A stretch of 64,000 bases of DNA, taken from Bifidobacterium longum subsp. infantis ATCC 15697 = JCM 1222 = DSM 20088. Its GTDB lineage: Bacteria; Actinomycetota; Actinomycetes; Actinomycetales; Bifidobacteriaceae. The DNA lies in NCBI RefSeq assembly GCF_000269965.1, contig NC_017219.1:2728001-2792000 (forward strand). Reading direction: 5' to 3'. This document shows, piece after piece, positions 17,506-36,202 of the stretch; within the stretch, counting starts at the first letter, position 1; every line of letters starts with the position of its first letter. The notes beneath the pieces were generated by a model. That model did not search any database and was not told where the DNA came from. It saw nothing but the letters and a program-made list of their open reading frames with translations. The position numbers and the translations under genes are program-made.

Positions 17506-20262
17506 ATGCGGACAGTTTGGCAAGTCTTTCTGCGCGATTGCAGACGTATCTTACGCAATCCCGTTGCCGTTGTGGTGACGCTCGGCGTAGCAATACTGCC
17601 CTCGCTGTACGCATGGTTCAATATTCTTGCCAACTGGGATCCCTATTCAGCCACCGGCAATCTGCAAGTGGCCGTAGCCAATGAAGACCAAGGCACCACC
17701 AACGATCTGGTCGGCCATCTCGATGCGGGCCGGCAGGTCGTCAAGAAACTCAAGCAGAACGACGAACTCGGCTGGCGCTTCGTAGACAATGAGGAGCAGG
17801 CCGTACACGGCGTGGAGACCGGCGAATACTATGCAGCCATCGTGCTGCCCAAGGATTTCAGTGCCATCTTGGTCGAATCGGTGACCGGAACCTCCAAACA
17901 GCCGAAAATCAAGTATTACGTCAATGAGAAGAAGAACGCGATCGCGCCGAAAATCACCGACACCGGTGCCACCACCATCGATGAGCAGATCAACTCCGCC
18001 TTCGTCACCACGGTAGCCACCACCGTTGCCTCGGCCGTTTCCGAAGCGGGAGACGATCTCGACCAAGTCACCGGCAAAGTCCAGCACGATACGATCGATG
18101 ATCTCAATACGGTGATGTCCACGCTGAACACCGTTCAGGATTCACTCACCGACTTACAGGACACGCTGGCCCAGTCAGACACGATTCTCGCCGACGCCAA
18201 ACAGACCACCGCCTCACTCAAGCAGACCGTCGCGGCCGCGCAGAAGGCCTCCCGCCAGTCCGGCACACTGTTGGCGGAAACACAGGCCGGGTCACAAGCC
18301 TTCTCCACCACACTGGTCGGCGCGCTCGACACCAGCTCAGCGCAACTCTCCGGACTGGCCGTTCACGTCAACAACGCCGCCGGCAGCATCACCGGCTCCT
18401 TCAACAGCGCGCAGAACTCCGTCGACACCATCACCAACACACTTTCGGCTCCACTGAACGCCACCCAAACGTCAATCAGCGATCTGAAAAACGCGCTGAC
18501 CAAAGCCGGCATCGGCAAAGACACCACCGACCCGGCCGGCCAGAACATCTGGAAACAAATCGATGCGCTCGACTCATTGATCAGCAAACAGCAGACACAG
18601 CTCAACACCTTCCATACCGACACCACACAGTTCATCAACTCCGGCAAAGACGCCACCACGAATCTTTCCGGAGCCATGACCAACACCACCACCGGCGGCA
18701 TCGCGGCGCTGAATACCGCGCGCGGCTCGCTGACCGGCACCGTGATGCCATCGCTCACCTCATCATTGAACAGTTTCGCCGCCCTGAACGGCACGCTGGA
18801 TGGCACGTTGACTTCGTTGTCCGGCACCTTGGATCAGGCCGACGGGCTGTTCGACCAGCTTGTCGATACCCTGAACCAAACGAAAACCACCATCAGCAGC
18901 ACGCAGGATTCGCTGCGCCAGGTGGCCAGCGATGTCGCCACCGTACGCACCGATATCGCCACGCTCGATAGTTCCGCCGCTTACCAGAAAATCCGGGATA
19001 CGCTGCATCTGGATGACAAGGGATTCGGCGAGTTCATGGGCAATCCCGTCACTCTGGCCACGAAAGTCGTGTATGCCACCGACAATTACGGGTCCGCAGT
19101 CACCCCGTTCTACACGAATCTGGCACTGTGGGTAGGCGGTTTCGTGCTGATTGCCATCTACAAGCTTGAGGTCGACCGCAAGGGCATTCGCCGTATCACC
19201 GCTACGCAAGCATATCTTGGCCGCTGGCTGTTGCTGGTCACCATCGGATTCCTGCAAGCCGTCATCGCCACCATCGGCGATCTGGTGCTCGGCATCCAAT
19301 GCGAGCATCCGCTGCTGTTCATCTTGGCCGGAATCTTCTGTTCGTTCGTCTACATCAACATTATTTATGCACTGGCCGTGGCATTCCGCCATATCGGCAA
19401 AGCCATCGCCGTAATTCTGGTCATTGTGCAGATACCCGGTGCCTCCGGCCTGTATCCGATTGAAATGATGCCGAACTTCTTCCGCGAACTGCACCCGTGG
19501 CTGCCCTTTACCTACGGCATCAACGCGATGCGCGGCCCGATCGCCGGCCTGTACGCGAACCATTACTGGCTCGACATGCTGCACCTGTTCTGGTATCTGC
19601 CGGCGGCGCTTTTCGTGGGACTTGTCGTACGCCGGTATGCGATGAACCTGAACGCGCTGTTCGACCGTCGTTTGGGAGATACCGACCTGATGATCACCGA
19701 GCACAACAGCATGGTGAACGAACAGGTGAGCTTGAACTCCGTATTCCGCACGGTGTCCGACAGCAAGGAACTGCGCGATATCATCGCCCATCGCGCGCAC
19801 CGGTTCTTCGCACGGTACCCAAAGATGATCGTTGCCGGCCTGGCATTGCTGACCGTACTCCCGTTCGTATTCCTGGTGCTGCTGTTTGTCACCCAAGAGA
19901 AAATCGCCATGCTGACCTCCTGGATTCTGTCGATTATTCTTATCGACGCCTATCTCATTGTGGTTGAATACGCACGCGAAACCTACGCCGTGCAGCTTGG
20001 CGTCAGCGCCATGAGTGCCGACGAGTTCCGCAATGTGATGCTCAACGGATATGTGTGGCGGCGTTTCCACGGCCACGGACGTCACGAAGCGGCGATGGAC
20101 AGCGATCCGGATATCGGCGAAACCACTGAACGACTCACACTGTTCGGCGATCAGGCCGCCGAGCCGACTGCGCACACCGCACAGTCCGAGCAGTCCGGTC
20201 AATCCGGGCAGCCTGAGCAACCCGGTCAGTCCGGGCAGCCTGAGCAAGGAGACGCACGATGA
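17506..20262 (+). CDS. YhgE/Pip family membrane protein with extended C-terminus
   Basis: A protein of 918 residues. After the cytoplasmic start, helix 1 with the family signature VAILPSLYAWFNILANWDPY (about residues 26-45) leads into a long extracellular helical region (about 60-530) rich in Ser, Thr, Gln and Asn. A C-terminal block of five or six helices follows (about 545-720). An unusual extra part (about 720-918) adds two more helices and a cytoplasmic tail ending in EQ/SGQ/PEQ repeats. YhgE/Pip proteins include phage receptors and EsaA-like parts of type VII secretion. The ATGA overlap with the next YhgE gene implies a hetero-complex. Confidence 0.9.
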   Translation: MRTVWQVFLRDCRRILRNPVAVVVTLGVAILPSLYAWFNILANWDPYSATGNLQVAVANEDQGTTNDLVGHLDAGRQVVKKLKQNDELGWRFVDNEEQAVHGVETGEYYAAIVLPKDFSAILVESVTGTSKQPKIKYYVNEKKNAIAPKITDTGATTIDEQINSAFVTTVATTVASAVSEAGDDLDQVTGKVQHDTIDDLNTVMSTLNTVQDSLTDLQDTLAQSDTILADAKQTTASLKQTVAAAQKASRQSGTLLAETQAGSQAFSTTLVGALDTSSAQLSGLAVHVNNAAGSITGSFNSAQNSVDTITNTLSAPLNATQTSISDLKNALTKAGIGKDTTDPAGQNIWKQIDALDSLISKQQTQLNTFHTDTTQFINSGKDATTNLSGAMTNTTTGGIAALNTARGSLTGTVMPSLTSSLNSFAALNGTLDGTLTSLSGTLDQADGLFDQLVDTLNQTKTTISSTQDSLRQVASDVATVRTDIATLDSSAAYQKIRDTLHLDDKGFGEFMGNPVTLATKVVYATDNYGSAVTPFYTNLALWVGGFVLIAIYKLEVDRKGIRRITATQAYLGRWLLLVTIGFLQAVIATIGDLVLGIQCEHPLLFILAGIFCSFVYINIIYALAVAFRHIGKAIAVILVIVQIPGASGLYPIEMMPNFFRELHPWLPFTYGINAMRGPIAGLYANHYWLDMLHLFWYLPAALFVGLVVRRYAMNLNALFDRRLGDTDLMITEHNSMVNEQVSLNSVFRTVSDSKELRDIIAHRAHRFFARYPKMIVAGLALLTVLPFVFLVLLFVTQEKIAMLTSWILSIILIDAYLIVVEYARETYAVQLGVSAMSADEFRNVMLNGYVWRRFHGHGRHEAAMDSDPDIGETTERLTLFGDQAAEPTAHTAQSEQSGQSGQPEQPGQSGQPEQGDAR

Positions 20263-22598
20263 AGCTTATCTGGAAAATATTCGTACGTGACGTGCGCCAA
20301 GCCACCCGCAATGTGATCGCCGTAATCGTGGCTATGGGATTGGTGATTGTGCCGGCACTGTACGCCTGGTACAACATCGCCGCCAGCTGGGACCCGTACG
20401 GCAACACCAAGGCCTTGAAGGTCGCCGTGGCAAACGTGGATAAGGGCTATAAGTCCGATCTGATGCCGATCACCATCAACGTCGGCGAAACCGTGACCAA
20501 TACGCTCAGGGCCAATCATGACCTTGACTGGCAGTTTGTGGATCGTGCTAAGGCCATCGATGGCGTGAACTCAGGCGAATACTATGCCGCGCTGATTATT
20601 CCAAAGAGCTTCAGCTCCGATATGATGACGCTGTTTTCACCGAAGATCAAGCACGCCAAGCTCGAATACTATCTCAATGAGAAAATCAATCCAATCGCTC
20701 CGCATATCACCGACCAGGGTGCTACCACCGTGGCCACGACCATCGACCAGACATTCGTGAAGACCTTGGCGAGCGTGGCGCTGGATTTGGTTTCCAACGT
20801 GGCCGATTACGCGCAAAGCCCGCAAATGGAGCAGTACGTCAACAACGCCACCAGTCATATTGCTACCATGTCGTCTCGTTCGACCGGCACTGCGTCGCAG
20901 ATGGATTCCTATGCCAATCTGCTCGGGGCCGCCAACAGCATCATTGATTCCACCGATAAGCTGCTGGGGTCAACAGGCTCAGCTGCGGCCACAACCAAAA
21001 AGGCGTTGAAACAGACCCGCAACGGCGTCTCCAGCCTCGACAAGGCATTGTCCGGAGCCACCGATGGCGTCGGTACGGCATTGCAGCAGGCCGGTTCATC
21101 CTACGACACCATTGCCAAGCAAATCGATGCCGCTTTTGCCGATGTGGGCTCACAATCCTCACAGATATCAAACAAACTAACCGATATGCAATCCAAAGTG
21201 GAGGCTCAGGCCGACAGCTTTGGAAAGTATGCCGCCGCTTTACGAGATCTCGCCAAACAAGCGGCTTCACTGCCCGTGGGCGGAGATACCGTTGCCGCTC
21301 AACTGAACGCGGCTGCAGACCAAGCCACAAAGGCGCAGCAGAGCATGCAGCAAGCCGCCACCGCGTTGGGCGATGCGGCCACGCACATAGCAAACGGCAC
21401 TGCCGATGCCGATACAGCGCGTCGAGATCTGAAATCACAAATCGCCGCCGCCAAACAATCGATTACTCAGGCTTCAGACACGTACAAGAGCACGCTGAAA
21501 CCGCAACTGAACAATCTGACCTCGTCCATGGACGAAGTGGCCACGCAGGCAAGTTCCGTAATCGACGGGCTTGCGTCGACCGTCAGCAGCGTGTCAGGTC
21601 TTTCTGGCGGCGTTTCAGACAGCCTGACGGACATCCAGTCGGCCTTGACTAACGCAGCTAACGCTTTGACCCGTTCGGCGAAGAAACTCGACAACTTGTC
21701 TTCCCAACTCGCCTCTATCACCAGTGGCGGCACCAACGACCTGTCTGTGATTTCCTCTGCGAAGCCCGATGCCATTGCTTCCATGCTGGCGGCACCCGTA
21801 GCGGTCGACCGCATCGCGCTCTATCCCGTTGCCAACTATGGTTCCGCGATGGCTCCGTTCTACACGATTTTGTCTATTTGGGTCGGTGCGATCATTCTGG
21901 TCGCCATGTTGAAAGTATCGATTTCCGACCATGAGAAGGCTCGTATCTTAGGGCTGGGCAATGATCTGCCGCTCGGTTCGGGAGTGGGTCTTCGCGAGGC
22001 CATGATTGCCGGGCGGATTGCTGGACCGGCCGCCGCGTTGGATGTGCTGAAGAAGCCGCGTGCCGAGTCTTCCGGCAATGCGCGGCAGTTCGGTTTACGC
22101 TTGCACCACGAATATTTCGGCCGATACATGATTTTCGGTTTCCTTGCTTTGCTGCAGGGCACGCTGGTCTGCCTCGGCGACATGTTCTACCTCGGCGTGC
22201 AGTGCGAGCACCCGATCCGGTTCATGATGGTCGGCTGGCTGACCGCGCTGGTGTTCTCGAACATCGTGTACACGTTGGCCCTGTCGTTCGGCGATATCGG
22301 CAAAGCCATCGCCGTGGTGCTGCTGGTGATGCAGGTGGCCGGTTCCGGTGGCACGTTCCCCATCGAGACGTTGCCCCCGTTCTTCCAGGCCGTTTCCAAA
22401 TGGCTGCTGTTCCCCTATGCGGTGGACGCGATGCACTCGGCCATGGCCGGCTCGTTCGGCATGGAGTATTGGGTTTCCATGGGCAAACTCGCGTTGTTCC
22501 TTGTTCCTTCGCTGCTTCTGGGGCTTATGCTGCGCAAGCCGGTGATCCGCCTGAACGATTGGATCATCCGCAATCTGGAAAGCACCAAGGTGATGTAA
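20259..22598 (+). CDS. YhgE/Pip family membrane protein
   Basis: A protein of 779 residues built like its upstream neighbour: helix 1 with VIVPALYAWYNIAASWDPYG (about residues 27-46), a long extracellular helical region (about 60-520) and a C-terminal membrane block (about 535-760) that includes QCEHPIRFMMVGWLTALVFS, matching QCEHPLLFILAGIFCSFVYI of the first protein. It lacks the extra C-terminal part. ATG overlaps the previous stop and uses the ribosome site CAAGGAG inside the repeat tail of that gene. Likely a tandem duplication that diverged. Confidence 0.9.
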   Translation: MKLIWKIFVRDVRQATRNVIAVIVAMGLVIVPALYAWYNIAASWDPYGNTKALKVAVANVDKGYKSDLMPITINVGETVTNTLRANHDLDWQFVDRAKAIDGVNSGEYYAALIIPKSFSSDMMTLFSPKIKHAKLEYYLNEKINPIAPHITDQGATTVATTIDQTFVKTLASVALDLVSNVADYAQSPQMEQYVNNATSHIATMSSRSTGTASQMDSYANLLGAANSIIDSTDKLLGSTGSAAATTKKALKQTRNGVSSLDKALSGATDGVGTALQQAGSSYDTIAKQIDAAFADVGSQSSQISNKLTDMQSKVEAQADSFGKYAAALRDLAKQAASLPVGGDTVAAQLNAAADQATKAQQSMQQAATALGDAATHIANGTADADTARRDLKSQIAAAKQSITQASDTYKSTLKPQLNNLTSSMDEVATQASSVIDGLASTVSSVSGLSGGVSDSLTDIQSALTNAANALTRSAKKLDNLSSQLASITSGGTNDLSVISSAKPDAIASMLAAPVAVDRIALYPVANYGSAMAPFYTILSIWVGAIILVAMLKVSISDHEKARILGLGNDLPLGSGVGLREAMIAGRIAGPAAALDVLKKPRAESSGNARQFGLRLHHEYFGRYMIFGFLALLQGTLVCLGDMFYLGVQCEHPIRFMMVGWLTALVFSNIVYTLALSFGDIGKAIAVVLLVMQVAGSGGTFPIETLPPFFQAVSKWLLFPYAVDAMHSAMAGSFGMEYWVSMGKLALFLVPSLLLGLMLRKPVIRLNDWIIRNLESTKVM

Positions 22599-22713
22599 GT
22601 GTTGGACGGAGTGTGTCCGAGCGCCCTGAACGCTTAGCAGCCTACGACCTGGCGTGTTTGGACCGTAACCTGTCTCAGACACGGCGTTGGCGAGGCCTGT
22701 GGAGCTTCTGACG

Positions 22714-22965
22714 CTAACGTCTACGTGGCTTGTAGCCCTTTTTACGACTGTGTGGCTTGAGTTGCTGGTTCAGCGGCACATGCCGGTAACTGGATTGTGG
22801 ATCGCGATGCGTGAGGTGCCAGCATCCGCAGTATTCGCAACGGTACACCCATAGCTCGGCTCCGCGCTCGATCAGGCTTTGATCGGCGGCACGCTGAGCC
22901 TGTGCCTTATCGTGATACATGATTTTATTCGACGTAGCGCAACGTTTAGGGGTGAAGTAATGCAT
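22714..22965 (-). CDS. Small protein with CxxC zinc-knuckle-like motif (unknown function)
   Basis: A protein of 83 residues. MHYFTPKRCATSNKIMYHDK is followed by AQAQRAADQSLIERG and YRCEYCGCWHLTH, then a basic tail KPHSRKKGYKPRRR. The CxxC followed by two His suggests a bound zinc, and the basic tail suggests a nucleic-acid partner. It lies immediately downstream of the 5S gene on the same strand. Small proteins of this form are common in actinobacteria but have no assigned role that I know. The start is uncertain: I took ATG at 22965, although no ribosome site is evident; the frame is open to 23361 but the extra part runs through 5S sequence. Confidence 0.7.
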   Translation of the reverse strand: MHYFTPKRCATSNKIMYHDKAQAQRAADQSLIERGAELWVYRCEYCGCWHLTHRDPQSSYRHVPLNQQLKPHSRKKGYKPRRR

Positions 22966-23147
22966 AGCAGAAGCCAGTGTAGAGCGACCCCATAACCAAG
23001 CCAGTTTCTGGCTTTCCTCTTTGAGGGGAGTCGTCCGCGCGGCGGACCAGGGGGCCTGGGCGTCGGGCTCCCACGGTCGCGGACGCGCCGCGCCGTTCGG
23101 CCTCGCCGTCGGGGCTGGCCGGGAATGGTCCCGGGCGTGGGTCTCAT
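22966..23147. other. Unique spacer between small gene and rrn repeat
   Basis: A GC-rich stretch with short inverted CG-rich segments (for example GCGGACGCGCCGCGCC around 23080). I see no gene, tRNA or clear terminator in it. The rrn repeat begins at 23148. Confidence 0.5.
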
Positions 23148-23209
23148 GGGTATGCGGGGAGGTCCCGGTGCCTGTGTGGGTTTGGGTCGGGGTTGGTTTC
23201 GGGTATGCG

Positions 23210-23244
23210 GGAAGCCCCGGTACCTTCAAGGTATCGGGGCTTCC
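23210..23244 (-). terminator. Hairpin after 5S rRNA, copy 1
   Basis: GGAAGCCCCGGTACC-TTCAA-GGTATCGGGGCTTCC, a 15-bp stem with one wobble, 12 bp past the 5S gene. No T-run follows on the minus strand, so it could act in processing as well as termination. Confidence 0.75.
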
Positions 23245-23255
23245 TGTACGTGTGA

Positions 23256-23372
23256 TGCGGCGGCGTGCTACTCTCCCACACCCTGTCGGGTGCAGTACCA
23301 TCGCCGTGCCAGGCCTTAGCTTCCGGGTTCGGAATGGGACCGGGCGTCTCTCCTGGGCCATGGCCGCCGCAA
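23256..23372 (-). rRNA. rrf: 5S ribosomal RNA, copy 1
   Basis: The minus strand reads TTTGCGGCGGCCATGGCCC, through CCCATTCCGAACCCGGAAGC, to GGGAGAGTAGCACGCCGCCG. About 117 nt; the terminal helix GCGGCGG/CCGCCGC sets the ends to within a few bases. Confidence 0.95.
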
Positions 23373-23542
23373 ATCTTCTCTTGTACGGTCAGACGCTGGG
23401 GTCTGCCGGCCTGTGGCGGCCTGGGAACCGGATAGGGGACGCGATTGCCGTTGATGTTTCGTCTTGTGGCCAGACAATGCTCATCGTCGTCTGGTGTCGT
23501 TTGCAGGAGGATGATGCGGTCCCCGAACGGATCGGGGAATGA

Positions 23543-28566
<5,024 letters not shown>

Positions 28567-28750
28567 GAATGCGAAGAGACATCGACAGATGACTCTCAAA
28601 ACAAAAATTGACGAGCACGTCCTTAAGGAAGGACGCCCTCAAAAAACCTCACCCCTCATCAAACCCTCCCGGGTACCCGACCACCACGACAGGCGATCAG
28701 GCGAGGAATGAACTGGCAATCATTGACTATAAAGAAGTAGTACAAACACG

Positions 28751-28765
28751 CTCTTGAGTTCTCAA
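28751..28765 (-). promoter_or_regulatory. boxB/boxA-like antitermination leader, copy 1
   Basis: TTGAGAACTCAAGAG, with the short stem TTGAG/CTCAA, is followed by GTGTTTGTACTACTTC. Actinobacterial rrn leaders and spacers carry this TTGAGAACT motif for Nus-factor antitermination; a variant occurs in the spacer (26771-26782). Confidence 0.6.
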
Positions 28766-28834
28766 ACCACCACCACACACCCACCTCACAGCCCCCACCG
28801 AAGGGAACCACTCGCTGAGCGGCAGCAAGGAAAT

Positions 28835-28863
28835 AACTTACACGCATTCGCAGACTCGCGCAA
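28835..28863 (-). promoter_or_regulatory. rrn promoter, copy 1
   Basis: On the minus strand -35 TTGCGC (28863-28858), 17-bp spacer, -10 TAAGTT (28840-28835). The other operon has TTGCGT-17-TAAGTT at the equivalent place although it lies outside the repeat, which supports the call. Upstream, GGCGTGTCG boxes (plus-strand reading) lie at 28914-28922 and 29002-29010. The stretch 29011-29311 shows no gene. Confidence 0.7.
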
Positions 28864-29373
28864 ATCGGGCGCACGAAGATAAGCCAAAATCGTTGAAACG
28901 ACAGGCTTCGCTCGGCGTGTCGAAATCGACGTTTCGCACGTCCATATCTTCAGTCTAGAACTAGATATCGTCGAAAAATGGATTGAAAATTTTGGTCGAT
29001 GGGCGTGTCGCGAATTACCTCTTACGGCGCATGTGATGCACCGCCAATTATCGGAATCATCATTGATCCAGTACACCGATAAGGACCATTATGTTCGGAT
29101 TACTATATGCTCGCCAGTCGTGCACCAATTAACCGCCTGGTAGCGATGCAGTTGCCGTATTGCTTGCCTTGGCACGACCAACGACTGAATGGCATCAGCA
29201 CATTCAGAGTCGCCGATTCAATCCATGCATCGCAGCATAGATCAGTCGTGGTCTCACGGGTATGGGGAGGCCCCGTTGCCGTGTGGGTGCCGGGGTGTCC
29301 TGTTTGTGTCCGGGTATGCGGGGAGGTCCCGGTGCCTGTGTGGGTTTGGGTCGGGGTTGGTTTCGGGTATGCG

Positions 29374-29408
29374 GGAAGCCCCGGTACCTTCAAGGTATCG
29401 GGGCTTCC
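29374..29408 (-). terminator. Hairpin after 5S rRNA, copy 2
   Basis: Same 15-bp stem-loop as at 23210-23244. Confidence 0.75.
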
Positions 29409-29419
29409 TGTACGTGTGA

Positions 29420-29536
29420 TGCGGCGGCGTGCTACTCTCCCACACCCTGTCGGGTGCAGTACCATCGCCGTGCCAGGCCTTAGCTTCCGGGTTCGGAATG
29501 GGACCGGGCGTCTCTCCTGGGCCATGGCCGCCGCAA
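29420..29536 (-). rRNA. rrf: 5S ribosomal RNA, copy 2
   Basis: Same sequence as copy 1 at an offset of 6164 bp. Confidence 0.95.
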
Positions 29537-29706
29537 ATCTTCTCTTGTACGGTCAGACGCTGGGGTCTGCCGGCCTGTGGCGGCCTGGGAACCGGATAGG
29601 GGACGCGATTGCCGTTGATGTTTCGTCTTGTGGCCAGACAATGCTCATCGTCGTCTGGTGTCGTTTGCAGGAGGATGATGCGGTCCCCGAACGGATCGGG
29701 GAATGA

Positions 29707-34730
<5,024 letters not shown>

Positions 34731-34914
34731 GAATGCGAAGAGACATCGACAGATGACTCTCAAAACAAAAATTGACGAGCACGTCCTTAAGGAAGGACGC
34801 CCTCAAAAAACCTCACCCCTCATCAAACCCTCCCGGGTACCCGACCACCACGACAGGCGATCAGGCGAGGAATGAACTGGCAATCATTGACTATAAAGAA
34901 GTAGTACAAACACG

Positions 34915-34929
34915 CTCTTGAGTTCTCAA
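34915..34929 (-). promoter_or_regulatory. boxB/boxA-like antitermination leader, copy 2
   Basis: TTGAGAACTCAAGAG in the 16S leader, within the repeat, as in copy 1. Confidence 0.6.
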
Positions 34930-35003
34930 ACCACCACCACACCAGCAAGACGGAAAACCAACCAGAGGAAGGAACCCGCCGCGCTGAGCGGCAACAGGTG
35001 AAT

Positions 35004-35032
35004 AACTTACACGAACACACGAACACACGCAA
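35004..35032 (-). promoter_or_regulatory. rrn promoter, copy 2
   Basis: On the minus strand -35 TTGCGT (35032-35027), 17-bp spacer, -10 TAAGTT (35009-35004). Boxes GGCGTGTCG (plus-strand reading) lie at 35083-35091 and 35171-35179, at the same distances as in the other operon (51 bp from the -35 start edge and 88 bp apart). The rest of 34943-35290 shows no gene. Confidence 0.7.
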
Positions 35033-35303
35033 ATCGAAGCGCGCAAGAACCTAAGGAATCGGCGGAATAGCGCGGTTCCCTCGGCGTGTCGCACAGAGCC
35101 CACTTTGCTCTGATGAGGCTAGGTTAACTCCTCAAATGTTTCTGAAAAGCATCAAATCCACTATGCGGCTGGCGTGTCGCGAGAGTTTTCAGCTAGTCGG
35201 CCCTGCGTTCATCTCTCGGCAACCACACTGCCGGCGCACAATCGGCACATGACAGCGCTCCGTCATCGGATTTCGTTCATGAATCGCGGGTATACCTGTG
35301 GTT

Positions 35304-36059
35304 ATGACCAAGAAGATTGCTGTATTAACCGGGGCGGGCATTTCCACGTCCGCCGGCATCCCTGATTTCCGCGGTCCGGACGGTGTGTGGACCAAGCATC
35401 CTGACCAAATGAGCGTTTACGACATCGATCTGTTCCTGCGCAACAAAGAGGACCGCGAGTACTCCTGGCGCTGGCAAAAGGAATCGCCAGTATGGAATGC
35501 GCAGCCCGGCACTGCGCATAAGGCGCTGGTCAAGCTGGAACAAGCCGGCATGTTGACGCTGCTGGCCACGCAGAACTTCGATGCACTGCATGAGAAGGCC
35601 GGCAACAGCGACAACGTCATCGTGAACCTGCACGGCACTATCGGCACCTCGCATTGCATGAAGTGCCATCAGGAATATGCCACGGCGGACATCATGGCCC
35701 GTTTGGATGAAGAACCCGATCCACATTGCCATCGCAAACTGAAGTATCGTGGCGATATGCCATGCAATGGCATTATTAAAACCGATGTGGTGTATTTCGG
35801 TGAGGCGCTGCCGGACGGAGCGATGGAGAAGTCGTACAGCCTGGCCACCAAAGCCGACGAACTATGGGTAATCGGATCGACCCTTGAGGTGTACCCGGCG
35901 GCGAGCATTGTGCCGGTGGCCGCGCAGGCGGGCGTGCCCATCACCATTATGAATATGGGTCACACGCAATATGACCATCTTGCGAGCCGCTTGATTCATG
36001 AGGATATCGCCGCTGCCCTGCCGAAGTTGGTGGACGAGACGATTGCGGAGAACAAGTAG
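35304..36059 (+). CDS. cobB: NAD-dependent protein deacylase, SIR2 family
   Basis: A protein of 251 residues, typical for bacterial CobB-type sirtuins. VLTGAGISTSAGIPDFRG (residues 8-25) binds NAD; TQNFDALHEKAGN (about 94-106) and NLHGTIGTSHC (about 113-123), with the catalytic His, complete the active site. CMKC and two further Cys (PHCH and PCNG) form the zinc ribbon. It removes acyl groups from lysines using NAD. TATACC (35291-35296) lies only 7 nt before the ATG and no ribosome site is present, so transcription probably starts at or next to the ATG. Confidence 0.93.
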   Translation: MTKKIAVLTGAGISTSAGIPDFRGPDGVWTKHPDQMSVYDIDLFLRNKEDREYSWRWQKESPVWNAQPGTAHKALVKLEQAGMLTLLATQNFDALHEKAGNSDNVIVNLHGTIGTSHCMKCHQEYATADIMARLDEEPDPHCHRKLKYRGDMPCNGIIKTDVVYFGEALPDGAMEKSYSLATKADELWVIGSTLEVYPAASIVPVAAQAGVPITIMNMGHTQYDHLASRLIHEDIAAALPKLVDETIAENK

Positions 36060-36071
36060 CCCTCAGCATAA

Positions 36072-36134
36072 CGAAAGCGCCGGTAGGTGGGTTAAGCAAC
36101 CGATGATTGGCTTAACCACCCACCGGCGCTTTCG
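36072..36134. terminator. Bidirectional terminator between sirtuin and threonine deaminase
   Basis: CGAAAGCGCCGGT and GGTGGGTTAAGC on the left pair with their complements on the right, about 24 bp with one bulge and a 12-nt loop. The convergent genes on either side make a two-way terminator likely. Confidence 0.75.
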
Positions 36135-36138
36135 CGCC

Positions 36139-36202
36139 ACCTCCCGCTAGCGGGAGGTATTGGAACACACTTCTGCGCGGCCTCCCGCCAGCGGTATTGG
36201 AA
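36139..36202. repeat. Palindrome and a degraded second copy
   Basis: ACCTCCCGCTAGCGGGAGGT (36139-36158) is a perfect 20-bp palindrome followed by ATTGGAA. A second unit CCTCCCGCCAGCGG-TATTGGAA (36181-36202) repeats it with part of the right arm missing, directly before the stop of the deaminase gene. Confidence 0.65.

Noticed and set aside
22714..23361. A 215-codon version of the small CxxC protein
   Set aside because: Its first 130 codons run through 5S rRNA and GC-rich spacer; only the last 83 codons look like a protein.
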